From: Strigops habroptila
Lineage: Eukaryota > Chordata > Aves > Psittaciformes > Psittacidae
Direction of reading: 5' to 3'
NCBI RefSeq assembly: GCF_004027225.2
Contig: NC_044282.2
Coordinates: 60,567,225 to 60,631,224, forward strand
DNA: 64,000 bases
The first letter of the stretch is position 1; each line of letters starts with the position of its first letter. Shown here in pieces: positions 60,191 to 64,000 of this stretch. A model generated the notes under the pieces. It was given only the letters and a program-made list of their open reading frames with translations. It did no database searches and had not been told where the DNA came from. The position numbers were made by a program, and so were the translations under genes.

Positions 60191-62119
60191 GGCAGAGAGA
60201 AAGATAACATGTAATGGAAACAATGCTTCCTCACAGGATTAGCCAACACTTAAATAATAGGTGAGGTGATTATTTGGGACCAAAAAGTCTTCAAATTTCC
60301 TACAGCAGGGTTTTCTAGATCCTACCTCAGCACAGCTAAGTACTGGCCAGAGTCTGACACCAGTTGCTGGACTTTGTAGAGCATTAGTCTGATTTATTCT
60401 GGTAATTTCACTGCCTGGAGGTTACATTTTGCTGTATTCAGTTTTCAGTCAGGAATGGAGTAATGAGATCAGCACAAAATCCGTGACTGACCTGTCTGGA
60501 GACCCCCTAAATTCTCAGCTCAGGTTAGGAAGATGCTGACTAGTTAATTCACTGTATGTGAACACAACAGCGTAACAAGCCAAATTTCACAGGAATCTGG
60601 CCTTATTTCCCCATGTAAAATTACCAAACAGTGTTTTTCATCTTTGGGACAGGCTTTTTCCTAAAGGAATCAGATTATTTACACGTCAGATGTGTGAGCA
60701 AAGAAGATAAAAAATGTGAATATATGTATGTGTGTATATCACAACTCATTGGCAACAACTAACACAAAGTGTCAACACAACTGCTTTTAGAAAGCAGCAT
60801 TTCTCTTACTTTCTAAACTTCCTAGCAAAGAAAAGCACTTTTAAAATTATCTTCGCTCCAGAAAGATGGCACAAACTCTGTCATCATGGGCATTATTCAT
60901 GTACTTGCGGCTGTAAATGTATGTAAAATTGGCTTCCCCCCACCTTAACTGAGTCATGAGGATGCTGCTGGAGGGATAGATATTTTTCTACTGTGCAAAA
61001 CAGTATTCGTTACAGATTTTTACCTGGGACTTTCCATCACTGGCATAATTTTGTCAGTTAGAAAATCCATTCTGTTCAATAACATACCACAAGAGGGCAT
61101 AAACATCATTTATCCCTCTCAGAATTACTAACAGTCTATTAAAACACTGCACGCTGAATAAAGCAGAAGCCCAAGACAACTCATTATATTGCACTTTGGT
61201 CATTAGCAAAAGATACCAGCACTGTTGTCAGAAGCAGCGGGAACCCCAGGCGCCGACACTCTGCCAAACACTACCTTGAATGTTTTGATTTTAAATGGGA
61301 AAATATTTTTCTTGCACTGACTGCGTCGATGCAAAGATAAAAACATCACTGGGAAAGATGATGAAGCTCATGATGTGCTGGCTCCGGCAGGTGTAAATCA
61401 GCCCATTCTTGATTGATTTCCTGCCGCCGAGAAAGATATAATTTGATGATAATCCTGTCTAGCAGACTTTTTAGTCCTCACTGTCTCAAAATTCCCAAGC
61501 CATCCAATGTGACCTCCCGTTACCATGCTGCAGCCAAAAGGGCTACTGCAGCCTTTGCATACCGAAATAGGAAGAACCAAATAAGAGAGAGTGTAATTAA
61601 CCCTTGGGACCTTTTATTCAGTGCAGGACATTTTTTAGGCACTATTGGATCTTTTTCTCCCCAATACTGCACTGCATTTGAGAGAAATAATTCATTAATT
61701 CATTCAAGGGACCTGTGTGGCTTTTGTCATAGGAGAGATCATACTAGAAGATCACAATGATCCTTTAACTGATCATCATCCAGCACAAAACACCTAGAAG
61801 GTTCTACTGGTGAGAGGCCAAACCAAACCAGAATCCAAATCTCACCCAGGTGTAGAGGGGACATGACCAGCTTCATATGTTGGGATAGGTGCTAGAGCCG
61901 GAACATGTTGAAGCCATCACTGGGAACCTCAGTACTACTACTATTTTAAAACCCCTCTACTTTCAGCATGTAAAATACATTGTGTTTGATGAGTTTCCTA
62001 ATTTATTATAGCCTGTGAAAGTTTTTTCCTGTTGTTTGCTTTAAACTTCTTGCCTGAGCACGTTATTACATCCTCTGCTGAAAAAAAAAAAAAAGCCTTA
62101 TTCACTCCATAGCCATCTT

Positions 62120-63130
62120 GACTTTACACCTCTGCTTTAATTCTGCTCATTCATTTCTTCAGCAATCTTCGCAGGCTTAGACTCTCTGCTTCACAACTCA
62201 GGTCAGCCCTCTCACCCTTATCTGCATCTTTTCTACTTCTATTTTACTGCTGCATTGAGATGGGGTGACTGGAATTGCACTCTATTCAAGATCTCCACGG
62301 ATTTATTCAGTGGTGTACTTACATTCTCTCTTTTATTCTCCATCTCTTTCCCAGCAATTCTTAGCATTCCACTTGCCTTTCTGACCTCTGCTGAGCACTG
62401 AGCAGATGTTTTCAAAGAACCATTTGCAATGATGCCAGAACCTCTTTCGCGGGCTAATTTAAACCCTATCATTGTGTCTGCACTTGACTTTTATCGACAT
62501 GGAATTTCAGCAGCTATCTTATTGCCCAGACATTTGATATTGTCAGATTCTTCTGCAACTTTTTGTAGTCATGTCTACTTTTGCTTACCTGGAATAGCTC
62601 TATACCATCAGCAGATTTTGGCACGTCACTGACGTCTGTCTCCCTTTTCCATCTCTTTTATAAGCATATTGAACTGCACAGGTTCCGAAGGCAGTAACTG
62701 GTAATCCCCCTTCACTGCAAAAACTGCCCAGTTATTTGTATCTTCTCTTTTCTATCTATAACCAGTTATTCCTTCAGAAGAGAAACTTTCCTCTTATTCT
62801 AGAGTGCCTGTCTCCCTTTTATGCACCTGGTCTCTTCAAAAAACTATATTATATGTGCAAGACACAAATTTGCTCTGCTCACATCAGCTCTTCTCTGAAA
62901 CATGTATTGTATGTGTGTCTACCAACTTCTGATAACTCAAGCAATCTGCAGCAGAAAACATCAGACCTAACTTGTCTATAATTCTGCTGGGTCATCTTGG
63001 AAATACCTTAAGCACAGAATCAACCCACTTTTCATTCCTTCAGCAGCAGGGCCAATTTAAATCACAGCTTATCACGCTTACAGTGATGCTAGTGTGCAAG
63101 CAACTTCCAGCTTAATTTCTATTCATACCC
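62120..63130 (-). mobile_element. Old CR1-type LINE in MSRA last intron
   Basis: The minus-strand translation at 62239-62472 keeps a recognisable CR1 ORF2 segment: CSAEVRKASGMLRIAGK aligns with the [14 protein letters not shown] part of the young copy at 36 kb, and VQFQSPHLNAA with its VQFW block. The sequence to about 63130 continues the upstream part of the ORF. It has the same orientation and similar content as the copy at 45.8-46.9 kb but a different extent. Confidence 0.75.
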
Positions 63131-64000
63131 GAGGCCGACCAACACCTGATTGCACTGACCTGCCACTGTTAATTTCAGTGATTTCCTCTGAACTCTGTTT
63201 GCTATAGCTTGAACTTGAGACAGGTCCTTAAAATTGCAACTATTATCTGCTGTGGGGAACCCCCCAAATTACTCCGCTGTGGACACGGACTTGAGGAATT
63301 ACGTGGGTTTCTGCTATGGTATTAACTGTGTCAAGTCCTTCATGGACAGCTCAAGCTATGCAGATGCTTTGTCTCCAGAACTGATTCCTAAAATGCTCAG
63401 CTATCCTAAGGAAAATGTATTTGTTGATTAGTGAACTGGAGCAATTATTTTAGATGCAGATTTGCACCTATATTTGGACTTGTACAGCACATACTGGGAA
63501 GAAGTAGTTTTCCTTCTGGTGGCACCAAGACTGGAGATGTGCACTGGGGCACTGTTTAGAGCACTTGCACCACAGATACTGGGCCATTAAGTAGCCAGTG
63601 CTACCAGCCCCATCTCTGCTGTAGTGAGGGGGTCCCATGGCATGTAAATGCAGTTAGAAAGATTTTAAGGGATGTCCTTAAGAGACATCCCTTGGATGAG
63701 ATGGTATCATCTTATAGATGTTTTTGCTTTCTAACTTGAAGGCCATGCATTAGGTCACTGGAACACAGCAGAGTTCTCTATGTTATTGAAATTGGTTTGT
63801 TCCATTGGCAGCGATTCACTTCAGTTGTGCTAGATGATACGAAATGCTGTCCTCAACAGGGGAGACTATATGGTAGACTGCCAAGGAATAAACCAAATCA
63901 ATGTAACCTCAGAAGGTTGCTATTCACTTACTCCCAAGCAATTCTAGCATGCGATACTTCTGCACTTTGATTTGCCCTCTGAACTGACAGTAATTGCTGC

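Larger units (their letters stand above)
58779..64000 (-). other. Part of the last MSRA intron
   Basis: Starts with the acceptor directly before the last MSRA exon. No second MSRA exon (catalytic GCFWG or mid-domain peptides) is seen up to the window end. It carries two old CR1-type fragments. A 65-codon plus-strand frame at 63234-63431 has a protein-like look but matches no known family. Confidence 0.7.

Overview
The window looks like a piece of bird genome. Coding exons are few and short and are joined by GT-AG introns. Most recognisable repeats are 5'-truncated CR1 LINEs, the dominant avian retrotransposon; the younger copies end in the typical ATTCTATG tail. A solo LTR of a type I associate with avian endogenous retroviruses, probably outside the fowl lineage, lies near the left end. 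I cannot name the species.

Two protein-coding genes can be supported, both on the minus strand in the right-hand third. At 58614-58778 is the last coding exon of MSRA (mitochondrial/cytosolic peptide methionine-S-sulfoxide reductase); its other exons must lie beyond 64000. About 3.2 kb downstream of it begins a five-exon trypsin-like serine protease (coding exons 55398-55344, 54927-54738, 53740-53493, 51223-51075, 42093-41791; 314 residues). I assign it to PRSS55, from its signal peptide, exon structure, sequence and hydrophobic C-terminus. MSRA followed by PRSS55 in the same direction is also the human 8p23.1 arrangement, so the neighbourhood supports both names.

The PRSS55-like protein is the main point of interest. 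Its reading frame and all splice phases are intact and the His-Asp-Ser triad is present. However, several residues nearly invariant in active trypsin-like enzymes are changed: the activation N-terminus reads R|FTTG rather than R|IVGG, Cys191 is lost, Gly193 of the oxyanion hole is Val, and pocket glycines 216 and 226 are both Glu. The exon 4 donor appears to have moved 6 bp downstream. Together this suggests a protease fold kept for a non-catalytic role, or a recent loss of function.

Region by region: 1-41.7 kb holds no exon I can recognise and is repeats plus unremarkable AT-rich DNA, with a small GC-rich patch at 29.2-29.6 kb. 41.8-55.4 kb is PRSS55, whose 9 kb fourth intron carries an old CR1 copy. 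58.6-64 kb is the 3' end of MSRA and part of its last intron, with two more old CR1-type fragments. No tRNA, rRNA or CRISPR structure was seen.
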